This document shows positions 12,377-22,861 of a stretch of 64,000 bases of DNA, piece after piece. A program made the position numbers and the translations under genes. Below the pieces are notes generated by a model that saw only the letters and a list, made by a program, of their open reading frames with translations, had not been told where the DNA came from and did no database searches. Where the stretch lies: positions 248,001 to 312,000 of the forward strand of contig NW_006768815.1 of NCBI RefSeq assembly GCF_000204055.1, written 5' to 3'. How positions within the stretch are numbered: position 1 is the stretch's first letter; every line of letters begins with the position of its first letter. Origin of the DNA: Melampsora larici-populina 98AG31. Taxonomy: Eukaryota; Basidiomycota; Pucciniomycetes; Pucciniales; Melampsoraceae.

Positions 12377-12949
12377 TCTGACCTAGAGAAGGAGTGGATC
12401 GTATTGTGGAGATTTGGAAAAGTTCCATTCGAAGCGATGTTAAATCGTCCCGGGTGAACTCAATGTGGGTCTGCGGGTCTGCGCAGGCGAAGAAGACAGG
12501 TGATGTTGCTATGCAAAGACTCATCAGGCCACCGATTTGGCGAACCGCATAACGCTACCTGAAAAGGAACAACAATCCTTACGCCGATTCCAGAACCCAT
12601 TCAGGCACAAAGGTCATCACAGTTGTAATGTTGTACGCTCCTGAGTCACGGCTGGCCCTCCTGTGCGCCAATTACATTAAGGGACAGCCTGCCAACGACA
12701 ACGAAATCAAATGACTAACTCACGTCATGGACTGGCAATACCACTTCATCAGTACAAACCCCACGACCAGGGAAAGAACTCAACGGCAACAGCTGACACC
12801 GAAGCAGTCGTGGTTGCGGTCGTTTTCCACTCTCGCCGTATCAGTCTGCTTCTACGTTTCTCTACCTCCATCACTTTTCGACGAACCGGAAGAATCCTCA
12901 GGCCAATATAATCCGGTGTAATCCTGAAAGTTCAGACTATTCTTAAGTG

Positions 12950-13642
12950 ATGATGTCTGAGCGACATGAGTTACCATTAGTGTGGAGCGGCAGAGTACGA
13001 ATAAGAGGGGCTGTAAGTTCAAGATTCACGGTCACATTCTGACACTGATTTCTGGTTCAGACTTCTGTTTCAACCTTTGGTGGTCCTTTGGGCGTTCGTT
13101 ACAAAGTAGTTGCAGTTCACCCTTACATCCCGGATCGATACTCTCCATTCTTATTGGTTACCAGGTCGCCGGATATGCTATCTGATGGGGTTGTCATTAC
13201 TTTTTCCGGTTTGGCCGTCTTCTTTGGTCCCGACGAGCCTCTAATCGTTAATGCAGAGTATGTTACCGATTGTTCGCCAACCATGGGCCACGCCACGCTT
13301 GAGGCTGGACTGAATATGGTCCATGTTACCGCTCGAGGAATGGTTATATGGCGTCAATCTTTAGGTAACCGTGATACCGTCAGCAGCTGGTGGATTCTCA
13401 CTGTTCTTCACAACGCATGGGTAGACTCAGTGAGTGATGAACTCGAATTGAAGGCATTCCTGAACTGACTGGCACTATAGTTGGGCCGATATGTAGAATT
13501 CAAGGTCAAGTACGTCGATAATCAAGGTCTAATATCCACTCTACCGCACTGTGTTGGATTGAGCAACACCATCATAGACCTCGAGGGAACTGTAATGCAG
13601 CACGCCGGAGACACAGGAGAGTGGGTTATTTTTGTAAGTTGA
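12950..13642 (+). CDS. OB-fold-like paralog C (unknown function)
   Basis: Exons 12950-13012 (21 codons), 13061-13429 (123 codons) and 13481-13633 (51 codons), joined in phase 0. The frame then either reads directly into a stop at 13640-13642 or splices at GTAAGT (13634) to a short tail near 13698-13721. The second exon holds ARGMVIW and ends WWILTVLHNAWVDS; the third starts LGRYVEFKVKYV and ends GEWVIF. These are the same landmarks as in paralogs A, B and D. It lies head to head with B and tail to tail with D. The protein is about 200 residues with no signal peptide or membrane segment. Confidence 0.62.
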
Positions 13643-14364
13643 TGGAACCACTTCGTTACATACTGCGCACAACTCACTGTTGTGAATCTAGAACAGTTGA
13701 GCTCGATTAGTTCGTTGTAAGGGCGACATTCAGTACACTCCTTGTGGTGCTATTGAAGTACAAGTCAAAATGTGTTAAGTATTACGGGTTCAATTAATAC
13801 TCTTGGTGTTCAATTAACCCAGTGCATTCGGCCCAATTGTAGCAACCAGGTATTCCAACCGCAATGTATTTCTCTGTCTGGCTACATGCAAGTTCTGAAA
13901 AATCCTTACATATTGAAATACTTTCCTTTATTATGGCCCAGCGTCTAAGTCATTCTCAATGGGAGACGTAATCTAATCATTCGACCAAATGTGACCCAAG
14001 TCTCTTTGGTCAGGTTTGACAGCCAGGTCTAGGAAAGTGGTCCAGTCAAAACGTAGAAGTTGTTCGCTACAGAACCTGCTCAGTCGACAGTGGTGCTTGA
14101 TTTAGCTGCTTTGTTGAGCCTCCTCTACTGTACTTGACTCAGGGGGTACAAAAATTACTTTCCAAATGTGGAATTCAAACACCAGTTGGTGCTAACTACA
14201 ACGCCAGCACCGCCTCTGGAAGAACACTAAGTCCCCTTTGCAACCGGCTCAGACTCCACTACGCATACGGTGTTAAACTCCAATCTTTTCAAGTGTTAGC
14301 ATAAGCGCACGATTTAAAGATCTTGAGGTAACTGGGAAGAAATAGTAGATGCAGTACAACAAGA
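13643..14364. other. Spacer between convergent paralogs C and D
   Basis: Probably 3' untranslated sequence or last short exons of both genes. A 46-codon open frame on the minus strand (reading from about 14410 down to 14270) could be an alternative last exon of paralog D. Nothing else was seen. Confidence 0.4.
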
Positions 14365-15151
14365 CTAAATAGCCCGTAACATTCCAACAATCGGCTTCAA
14401 TGAGGCACTGATTCTGCTTTGGTCAACTGGCGCAATATCGTCAGGTACAGGCTTGAGAACAACGAGCCCTGAACTTACGTTGACTGTCCATTCTTGACTA
14501 GACTGTGCGTAGCCCGACAAAGTTCCGCTGAGCGACACCAGGGCGTCCAGTTGGAACATTTCCAGGCCGAGCGTCCCCATGGTGTCATTTCTTATTGTGT
14601 ACCGAACTCGAAAAGAAACTGTGCTGAAGGACTGTAAAAAAGTCAGTGTTGTACTTTACAAGCCACATGAGCCAACTAACACTAGATTCCCAGTCTCGAT
14701 GCAGAACAATTAAAACCCAACACCTGGCGATGTCTGAGTAGTAACAATCAAGTACTCTACCAATGCTAGTTATGAGAACATGGTTCGGATATGTGCTGGA
14801 CGTGGGTGAATCAACAGCTGGAACGGCTAGAACTGCCCTGTCGGAGTGAAGAATGGGTACGGAGTGGTACGGAGGCAATATGATCCGTCCATAGGTGTAG
14901 TATGTGCTACGCGTCTGCAGTTGGCCAGGTGTAGATTCAATCACGTTCGCTGGGGCCATTTGTGGACCGTCAATAGTGATGAATAGTTCAGTTGAGTATT
15001 GGCCCATAGAAGCGATTGCATTGCCATGAGATAGTACCTGTAGTAGAAGCAAATCAGTAGGTGCTTTGGATAAGTGACTTTCATTAAATCTGACCCTCTC
15101 GGCTATAACAAGTTCCGACTGAAAACCCATTGGCAGATACTGAAGATCCAT
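14365..15151 (-). CDS. OB-fold-like paralog D (unknown function)
   Basis: Exons 15151-15095 (19 codons), 15037-14681 (119 codons) and 14631-14479 (51 codons), all phase 0; the frame then continues unspliced to a stop at 14365 or splices at GTAAGT to another tail. The 119-codon exon ends CWVLIVLHRDWESS, and the 51-codon exon contains VSFRVRYTI, LVSLSGTLSGY and QEWTVN. Exon lengths, phases and the W-x-[IV]-x-V-[LM]-H-x2-W landmark match paralogs B, C and E. The 5' donor GTCAGA and acceptor CTACAG bound a 57-bp intron. Divergent from paralog E. Confidence 0.62.
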
Positions 15152-15524
15152 GGCGATTCAAGTGAGGTCGTTTCGATTGGTTGCTTACTCGGGCTCTGGC
15201 AAGTTCTGACCATGTCTACCAAGATAGAACGACGGTTTTTATTCAGGGTGCCTCCACGAGGTCAACGTACAATGGGCTGGATGATTTGGATGGGCCACTT
15301 TGGTTGGCTGTGGCACATGGTCCAACGAATCTGGCCAAACCAGCTGCGTAGGGGACCAGCGTTTCCACTCCCGTGCCAGCCTCGAAGTCAAAATGTCGCC
15401 TCAGGGCGAATCGGTGGTGAACTTTTTTCCATAAGTGTGGGTTGATCGATTATTTCTGGTCTTGGTAATACATTATCTCTTGCCAGCCTATAACCTTATT
15501 GACTCAGTCACATCAATCCAACAA

Positions 15525-16267
15525 ATGGACATTTCAGCCACGAAGCGCACTGCACGAATAGGACCATACTGCAAACTTACAATGGGATGGAGCGCTAGAA
15601 TCAACGTTCAGGCCAAGGTAAGCTGTGGTCATGCCTATTGATTGTATCACACCGAACTGATTTCGACAGTACCGCGCGAAAAGGCCCTGACTCAAAAGTA
15701 CCGCAAAGTCTACGATGCGTCCGTGGTCCTTGATGAGGCAAAGCTTCCGATTCCAGTGGCCCTGGTCGAGGAGTTTGTTCTTGACAATGACGATATGACC
15801 GGAGTTCACGAACTCAGGGGAGTAGTCGTTGGCGGGGGTAGCAACATAGGGGGACGTCTGGTAATGGAGAGAAGTCGCCACGAGCCAGGCAGCACAAACA
15901 ATATTTTTGCTGGTATTGGACCAGGTCTCAACGTACGTGGCCGTGGATTGGTCCTCAAGGATTCATTGGTGGAAGCAGGGCCTTCTGGGAGTGAGTGGAG
16001 AGTCGCTGTAGTACTTCATAGAGAATGGGACATGGAGGTACGTACATGAGTTATAGATGTTTCAAAGACCGTTAGTGCATTAGCTGACCACGTACAAAAT
16101 AGTTTCTTAAATTTAGAGAATTTCAGGTCGATTATATATATGATAAACTGGAGTTAGCGGCGAGCCCGTTTGGTCCGATCCAGGCAGGTCAAGTGCTGGC
16201 ACTACAAGGGAACGTAATTGACATGAATCTTATGAGAAGCAAATTGATTGTCAGAATAGTCATGTAG
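15525..16267 (+). CDS. OB-fold-like paralog E, shortened C-terminus
   Basis: Likely exons 15525-15617 (31 codons), 15684-16037 (118 codons) and 16127-16267 (46 codons plus stop). The middle exon holds NVRGRGLVL and ends EWRVAVVLHREWDME, equivalent to the W-x3-V-L-H-x2-W landmark of B, C and D. The last exon keeps the GNVID strand but ends LIVRIVM and a stop where the others have W-V-V-E followed by an intron, so this member seems to lack a further tail. The acceptor of intron 1 is uncertain; 15670 gives a stop and 15684 keeps the frame. Confidence 0.55.
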
Positions 16268-17894
16268 AGAAAAGAATTGGTTGTCGTGTAGAGGCCCCGA
16301 GCACTACGTTGGTCAAACTTTGGTTACACCCTAATTGTTAACACTAGAAGCATGTCTGGATGTACAGCCATGGCAATTTACATGTTACAGCGTAGTGGTT
16401 AACCAGCTCACACTAGCTTTGCTCCAACCAACAATTGCTGCTTCGTAGTGCCACTAATACTGTTCTGTAGTGTCATTAATAGTATTTCGCACATCCCATT
16501 TCTACATTTGATGAAAGATACCCAGGACTAACCCTGTCTTAGTCTCAAAGGGTGGCTGGCCACCCAATTCCAGAGGGTGGCTGGCCACCCAGTACCTCGT
16601 CTTGAGTTAATCATAACAATAGCGGAAGGATTTTCAGAATCAACATAGGCCCTGGTACAAGCAAAAAACTACATGGTACACCAACAGCATTGTGCCGCCT
16701 TGGCTCAACAAACTAGGGTGTGTCTTTACAAACCATGGGTCTGAAGTTGTACTCAAGGTGTGCTGCTGGTGATTGTGTGGATCATGGGAGCAACCTATCA
16801 TAGACTTCACAACTCAAGACTCAAACTACCCCGCTGACAAAATCTTGTGCCAATGTTCTTGGATGCTGCAAAAAAACTTCAAAGCTCTTTGCAAAAATAC
16901 TACCAATACTAAATATTCTTGACTTGACTTACTAAGTCCCTTGCCCCAACTCCCATACTGGCAAGGAAAACCAGATTCATCAATCCATACCGAATCAACA
17001 AATCAGTTCATGAATCAGCAAGACAAAGTTATATCCTCAATTCACTAAGGGGGCTTTATCATATGATCCAAAAATGACTTGAAGAATCCTTATTGCAGAA
17101 TGAAAAGACCTACCCATAAACATTTTCCTATGTTAAGCAGGCGTGTTTGTAAGAGATGCAGCTAAATGGCCACAGCTAACACATCTAGTGTTACTCTTGA
17201 AGGAGCAACTAGCAGTTCTCAATCTGCTCTTTCAAACCAAAGGGAAGCAATTGATGATTCTGCTGTTGAAAATGAAAAAGACGGAGACACTTCAATAGCC
17301 AAAATGCCTGCCAATTCATCCCCATTGAAACATTGTTGTGCGTGATGCATCATGTTCTCATTTTATTCACTGCAACTGCATTCTGGATGTTGATTGCTGC
17401 TCCAAGACAAGTTCCTTTAGCTTGGATTGCCTGTTTGACCTTCATCCACATCTTTTCTGCATTCCAATGTGCTGTTTCTCTGTTATGAAGCAGTGCATTT
17501 GCTTTGCTGCAGTCCTTATCACACATCACACTCTTTTGTTTTCACTTTTTCTCATGTGGTAGCCCAATGTCTGGATTTCCTTGACTGAAATATATTTATG
17601 CTATCTGCTAAACAACACTGTCTGCTGAATTCTGAACAAGACATTCCTGTCTTTCAATAAGTTGACTAAAATTGAGCTGTGTGGGTGTAACACTTAACTC
17701 TGCTGTGTGGCAATACACAAAAATATACTCTATGACACGGCACGGTAAAACCTGGTAAAATGGTCCAGATCATCATTTACTAACTACTTGGTATGGGGCA
17801 CATGTCATAGTGGTGACCAAACTGTCACACCACACCTTCATCAACTATTGTATTCTCAACCATGAAGCCCCCTTGATCTGAAATTCCACAGCCA
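16268..17894. other. Intergenic, no gene supported
   Basis: Apart from the double hairpin at 16550-16590, nothing convincing. A 59-codon ATG-started ORF at 17167 is serine- and threonine-rich with no domain; it may be the start of the Helitron fragment that follows, but no link can be shown. Confidence 0.4.
16550..16590. repeat. Duplicated hairpin GGGTGGCTGGCCACCC
   Basis: The 16-base near-palindrome occurs at 16550-16565 and 16575-16590, each able to form a 7-bp GC-rich stem with a 2-base loop. It lies about 300 bp after paralog E, at the right edge of the GC-rich block. Helitron 3' ends usually carry a hairpin just before CTRR, but no CTRR follows here within 15 bases. Confidence 0.6.
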
Positions 17895-18188
17895 GTGGTA
17901 CGAGCACAGTGGGAAAACAACGAGAACTCCATTCTGCTTCAATTTCACCATGAAATTCCGCATAAATTAGGCAATTGTAATGATGTATGTTCAACCTGCG
18001 ACGGACTACATTGGATTGGCAAAAGAACTCACAATCCAAAAAACACAGGTCCTTCCACTTACCAGACATGTTGCCAAAGTGGCAAAGTATTATTACCAGA
18101 ACACTACTTTGGTTTCCCTCCTGTTCCCGAGTTTATTTGGGGGAGCCATGCTATCCTGCCGCTCAATCATAGGAAGCCAAATGAGTAG
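17895..18188 (+). pseudogene. N-terminal zinc-finger fragment of a second Helitron
   Basis: The frame reads CNDVCSTCDGLHWIGKR, then YQTCCQSGKVLLP, the same order of cysteines and flanking residues as the N-terminus of the Rep-helicase at 6202 (CDDPCAYCAALHW ... YAACCQQGAVKLP) but clearly diverged. The frame ends about 100 residues in, and no Rep or helicase motifs follow. This is a truncated relic of a different Helitron family. The ORF start is not an ATG. Confidence 0.75.
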
Positions 18189-19468
18189 TATAATGATTTT
18201 ACCAATAAGCAACCTGTATTACGCTCAAGGCACTAAATGCCCACTGCAATAAGCACAAGGGGTGTTATTACATGGCCCCCATGAAGCACTGCCATTGGGA
18301 TACAATAGTCAGTACATGCAAATGACTGAATGATGGATCACAATTCTGAACGTCTGCTCGCAGACATTGTTGTGGGTGTAGTTTATGACAGAATACATAT
18401 ATGATCAAGACATTGTGGATGGTGAGTGCAATACTCATTTCACAGAAGGTCCCGAGTCAATCAGATTTCTGAATCCGGTCAGATGTGAAAACACTTCTTG
18501 ATCTAATGAACTTGCTTGAATGTTTGATTGTTGATTGAAACTGAGACCAGTCGTGATTGTTTTGAAGATAGGTATTGCAAAGTTATTGAATTGAGTGAAA
18601 TTGACACTTTTTAAGGATTCATATGGCGTGTGGTGCACTGAAGGACTTTAGCCCTGGCTCGACCTTTACACGGGTCGCTGGTTATCTTGCTGTTGGGTTC
18701 CTTAAGTCGGATTTGGCCAAGTCCAAGTATGAAATTTCAAAAAAAATCACAGGTGGTAGTGAGTTTGGGGGAGGTGTTTACACGTGTTCTCTGGCACACC
18801 TGTTGGCACGCGGACTCGACTGGTAGTCGTTTGAAAGGGTACCCCTTGACTCGACTACTGGTCAAAAGATACAGTGTTCTGCGGTGTCTGATGCAGAATT
18901 GATTACAGAGTGTTTGATGAGAATAGATGCAGCTGTCAAGGGTACTTTGAATATTTCACTCCAATCTGAAGAAGTTTGACAGTTGATAGAACTTGAAAGA
19001 CGAATTCAGTGTTGTTTTCAAGCTAGGTTTTGATCGGATCGGATCTTGAGAGAATTTATCTGTGGACATGGGTTTCAGATGGTGAGGATAGGTAAAAAAC
19101 AAAGGGCTATCTTGAGACTTTGAGAAGTGTTAAGCAATCTTGAGTTTCAAAGATCATAATGATATGTTTTCCAAATCAAAACAATTTCTTGCTGATGCTG
19201 ATGATCTTGTAGTTAATATACTTGAATTTTATCTTTTGTGATCACCTTTGTTTGAGTAGCAGAGACTTGCTAACCTGAGTTGAATTTGAATGATCGAGTG
19301 ATCAACCTATATTGAGTTTGCAATTGATTTGAGTCAGCTAAAATGAGAGGAGAAGAGCAAGCTTTAGCTCTGAAGAGATGAAAAAATTGATTCCTACCAT
19401 ATCTCCAAGGTCTTTTATTATTTCGATTGCTTTTGAAAATTGTTAGAAAGAAAGATGAAACCAAAATT
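18189..19468. other. No gene; contains dispersed repeat 18754-18860
   Basis: AT-rich. The segment 18754-18860 is the inverted relative of 636-743. No coding sequence is supported. Confidence 0.5.
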
Positions 19469-20302
19469 AAGGGGTTTCAAGTTTAAATCTTTTATATAAT
19501 TTTTTAAAAATTTGGTCAAGTTTTATACAACCTGTAAAATTTTAAACTTGACCGTTTGTAAAAAGCAAGCATGTTGGATGATTATGGTCGTAAAAAGAAT
19601 CGAAGCGGTGACCCAATTGCTCCAAGCTTGGGCAAGATTCCCTTCAAAGATAATGACAACATGGCCTTCTTGACTGATCTCATGTTTGATGAAGTGGGCA
19701 ATACCATCATTTAAAAGGTCAAAAGGTTGACTGGATACTTTTTATAAGCGTAAATTTACGCCAATTTTATAACGGGTGATGTAAAAAGGTTGTCCGTTTT
19801 AAAATTATTTTACGTAAAATTTATAACATTAAGGGGTTTCAAGTTTAAATCTTTTATACAATTTTTTAAAAATTTGGTCAAGTTTTATACGACACCGTAA
19901 GATTTTAAATTTGACCGTTTGTAAAAATCACGCACGTCAAATAATTACCGTTGTAAAACAAATCAAAGTGGTGAACGTATCGTTCCAAGATTTGGCAACA
20001 TTTCCTTTGAAGAGAATGACGAGATGGCCTTCTTAACCAATCTCATCTTTGATGACGTGGACAATACCATGATTGAAAAGGTCAAATTGTTGACCGAAGA
20101 TTTTTAGAAGCATACATTTATGCTAATTTTAAAACGGGAGACGTAAAAAGGTCTCCCGTTTTGAAAATATTTTACGTAAAATTTACGACTTCATCCAAGT
20201 TTTTAAAACGTAAAAATACGGAAAATCTTGAACTTGAAACCCCTTATTGTCCAAGTTTTTAAAACGTAAAGATACGCAAAAACTCAAACTTGAAACCCCT
20301 TA
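19469..20302. mobile_element. TIR element with internal 362-bp tandem duplication
   Basis: The left end AAGGGGTTTCAAGTTTAAAT is matched in reverse by CAAACTTGAAACCCCTT at about 20285-20302. A second direct copy of the left half starts at 19831 (period 362 bp), and the right end is also doubled (about 20195-20243 and 20248-20302). The interior is rich in CGTAAA/TTTACG motifs. The same end sequence bounds the element at 29336-29543, so this is a family. No transposase; superfamily unknown. Confidence 0.7.
19571..19714 (+). other. Small ORF, likely captured gene fragment, duplicated
   Basis: A 47-codon ORF inside the TIR element contains PFKDNDNMAFLTDLMFDEVG. The second tandem copy (about 19937-20107) has the equivalent FEENDEMAFLTNLIFDDVD and reads on to KLLTEDF and a stop. 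The first copy has lost that tail to an in-frame TAA. Substitutions between the copies are mostly conservative, which suggests that this was a real protein end. Parent gene unknown. Confidence 0.45.
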
Positions 20303-20368
20303 TTAGTTATTAGGGCAATTCAAGTAGGCAATTTACAGCCGATTTCAAGCCATTGATATTTGTTCGGT

Positions 20369-20398
20369 ACCTTAAAATTATAAGTATAATTTTAAGGT
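20369..20398. repeat. Perfect AT-rich hairpin, 14-bp arms
   Basis: ACCTTAAAATTATA is separated by AG from its exact complement TATAATTTTAAGGT. No gene nearby; function unknown. Confidence 0.8.
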
Positions 20399-21407
20399 CG
20401 CAAGCCAGCTCTAGAGGTGGCTCACGCTTTTACGATTGGCAATTGGTGCTTATAAACTTTACAGCTTTTGGCTGTTTGTAGAAAAAAGATGAGAAAAAAA
20501 ATGTTCCTTTTGTCCCCTTTTTTGGTTTGTTTGTGCCTTGACATAACGTTTATTTTTTTTCTTCAAGACCATTTAATTTTTTTTTTCTGTGGGTGTTCCT
20601 GTTTTACCGGCTAAAGACACGGTCATTTGCTCAGAACCCCGCGGTACTCGGGGGTCATATGTAACATGATTTGTTTACCTGCTGTTTTCCTCAGCTGGTG
20701 TCTTGACCTCAACTCCTCACGCCTCACCACTTCGTTTTGGAAATTGATTTCAGCGCTCACACAGCAAACGGGTGATCAAAGCATGCAAATCTTGTAAGGT
20801 CTCTCAGGTTAACTCATTAGGTCTTTCAACTGCGGAAATTAAAGGGAATCATCAAACGCGTCTGACGTCGACATCAATCTCTTGATAGCTGCTGTGCTTA
20901 TATAAGCTGCTCCACCAGTTGAGGAATACTTTCTTCTCATCGTGTACCCCAAAACCATCCACTTTCTTGTCATCAATAAGGCTAATAGTCATCTTACCTG
21001 TGAATTTTCCTTTCCATTCTTCTTCACTCACATTTGAACACAGACACTGATATGCATATCCATATGCTTCTTTCCTGTTTTGATCTTGTTTATCTTTGCT
21101 TGCGCTCGTAATCTGTGATCTAGGCTCCTCTGATACTCAACGTCCAAGATTCATCAATTTTCAGTCCCTTCTGCGTGATTTGCAAAGCTGACCTTTCACA
21201 CAGTACGTCAACTGCTTCTTTTTTGTTATTCATATCTTGTCAAAGGACTAACACATATATGTTCTTCCTTTCTTGAAGAATCACTCGAGTCAAGTAGGTC
21301 AATTACTCATCTTTGGTCATCAATACCTGGATAAACTGGCTGATTCATACATTACTCCTTTTGTCTTTCATGAATCAATTGCTTTTTAGTTTTCTACCTC
21401 GTCTGAA
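20399..21407. other. Leader sequence of the hAT relic, no gene
   Basis: Contains TTATATAA near 20900 and pyrimidine-rich sequence, compatible with an old promoter and 5' region of the hAT relic that follows. No ORF of note. Confidence 0.4.
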
Positions 21408-22301
21408 ATGTGTGTCTCGCTAAGAACCTCACCACATTGCTCTCCAAGTGGCTCGTGTCGCCCCTGCCGAACAAAAGCCCAAATCGCAGAGGACCTGGCT
21501 TTCTCTGGTCATGTGGTTGGCTCAAAACCTAGTGCGGCTGCTGTGAAACAATCACGAATTGCTGCAAAAAAACAAGCTGACAGCGCTGAAAGTGCAAGTA
21601 ACACCAAACAGTCCAACATGGACAGCCCAGCTTTTGAATTAATTGATTACAAGACCATGGTAGCATACCTCGCCAAACCTAATGTTCTCAATTCTCTCCG
21701 TCTGTTGAGCTTAAGAAGGCCACTGAAATGCTTTCTAGCATGTATTCCCAACAAAAACTTAAGCTAGAAGCTGCTCAACCCAGCAATCAACTGCACAAAT
21801 CTCATGCATCCCATGATTCATCAGGAAGTGATGACGAGGACATTTTTGCACACCTTCATCAGTCGGGTCCAACTGTCTCATCAAAGAACGAGTTGACTAA
21901 TTATGCTCAAACTCCAGCAGCATCAAAAGATATGCGAAATAACCCACACCTTGCTCTGGGATGGTGGAAGGTAATTACCATCTACAGTAGTCCAGTTGTA
22001 TTTTTACTGACAAATCTCCTTGTAGGCTCATCAGACGGAATTCCCAGTGCTTGCATCTTTGGCTCAGGATTGCCTGGCCTGAAGTGCTTCATCTTGTGCA
22101 GTTGAACGCACTTTTTCCGCAGCAGCTGATGTCTGTGGTGGCAATCGTGGTGGTTTGATACCTTGTACTATGGAGTGTTGTGTGAGCAGCCACATGTGGG
22201 CGGCTCATCTACCTCCTTTCAAAGGCAAATTCAAAGAGGCAATGGATGTTTTGAATGCGTGTCTTTCTGCTGATGCAGCTATACAAAGAGCTCATTCATA
22301 G
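21408..22301 (+). pseudogene. hAT transposase relic, N-terminal piece plus C-terminal dimerisation domain
   Basis: The last 100 codons, after an intron at about 21969-22026, read FPVLASLAQDCLA, a TGA stop, then SASSCAVERTFSAAAD, GGLIPCTMEC and HMWAA. This is the hAT C-terminal dimerisation region (family pattern: L-A, then S-x-x-VER-x-FS, then W). The exon before ends LALGWWK, the usual W-W just upstream. The 5' part (21408-21730) is Ser/Lys/Ala-rich, contains IDYKTMVAYL, and needs a frame change near 21690 to continue. The catalytic RNase-H-like core is missing, so this is an internally deleted, dead copy. Confidence 0.7.
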
Positions 22302-22354
22302 TCTTTGATACAAACAAATGTTATAATCTTATGTTGGCATGTGTGTATTTCATT

Positions 22355-22535
22355 TTAAAAAAATGTTGTGAATGATAATATCAAAAGATAACTTCAATAC
22401 TTCAAAACCACCTTGAGAAAAAAACAAAAAAAACTATACTTGGTATCTGAAATGAACAGCTAATGTGCATATTATATGTTAAAGAAATGTTGTGAATGAA
22501 GTATCAAAAGATAACTTCAATACTTCAAAACCCCT
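22355..22535. repeat. Two direct copies of a 55-bp AT-rich segment
   Basis: ATGTTGTGAATGA-GTATCAAAAGATAACTTCAATACTTCAAAAC occurs at about 22361 and again at about 22487. No coding potential. Confidence 0.6.
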
Positions 22536-22544
22536 TTTTTTAAA

Positions 22545-22720
22545 AAAACACCATACTTGATAAAGTATAGTGCTATACCAAGTATAGTATAGTATCTTAT
22601 CAACTATACTATACTATACTTTTTCAAAAAAAGTATAGTCAAGAGCTATACTATACCAGTATAGTATAGTGCAGGTTTCAACTATACTTTACTATACTTT
22701 GCAAAAAAAGTATAGTATAG
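22545..22720. repeat. CTATAC/GTATAG inverted-repeat tract
   Basis: A run of CTATACT and AGTATAG blocks separated by CAAAAAAAGT forms several nested palindromes. It abuts and cuts off the 3' end of the copia relic at 22722, so it is either an inserted foldback element or expanded satellite sequence. Confidence 0.65.
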
Positions 22721-22861
22721 TGGCCGTGTTGACCCTGGTTGTCTAATTTGAACACTGGCACATCTTCTTGTCTAATACCCATGCCTCCAATTAAATTCTC
22801 TACCCATACTATATCTTGACCTCCCTCGTAAGCAGACCTATACTCAGCTTCAGTCGTCAAT

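Larger units (their letters stand above)
3400..16600 (+). mobile_element. Putative large Helitron-type element with five accessory paralogs
   Basis: The block holds a complete Rep-helicase gene and five members of one gene family and nothing else recognisable. Base composition inside is visibly more GC-rich than in the AT-rich flanks. Helitrons commonly carry extra genes, including RPA-like single-strand DNA-binding genes in plants and animals (established). I could not find diagnostic 5' TC and 3' CTRR ends, so the borders are approximate, and the paralogs could be neighbours and not cargo. A double hairpin at 16550-16590 is a possible 3' structure. Confidence 0.4.

Noticed and set aside
16550..16590. 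Double hairpin as proof of a Helitron 3' end
   Set aside because: No CTRR follows at the usual distance, so it is reported only as a hairpin.
17338..17562. Cysteine-rich ORF that looks like a small secreted protein
   Set aside because: No proper signal peptide, no paralog, and the neighbouring sequence is non-coding; composition alone explains the cysteines.
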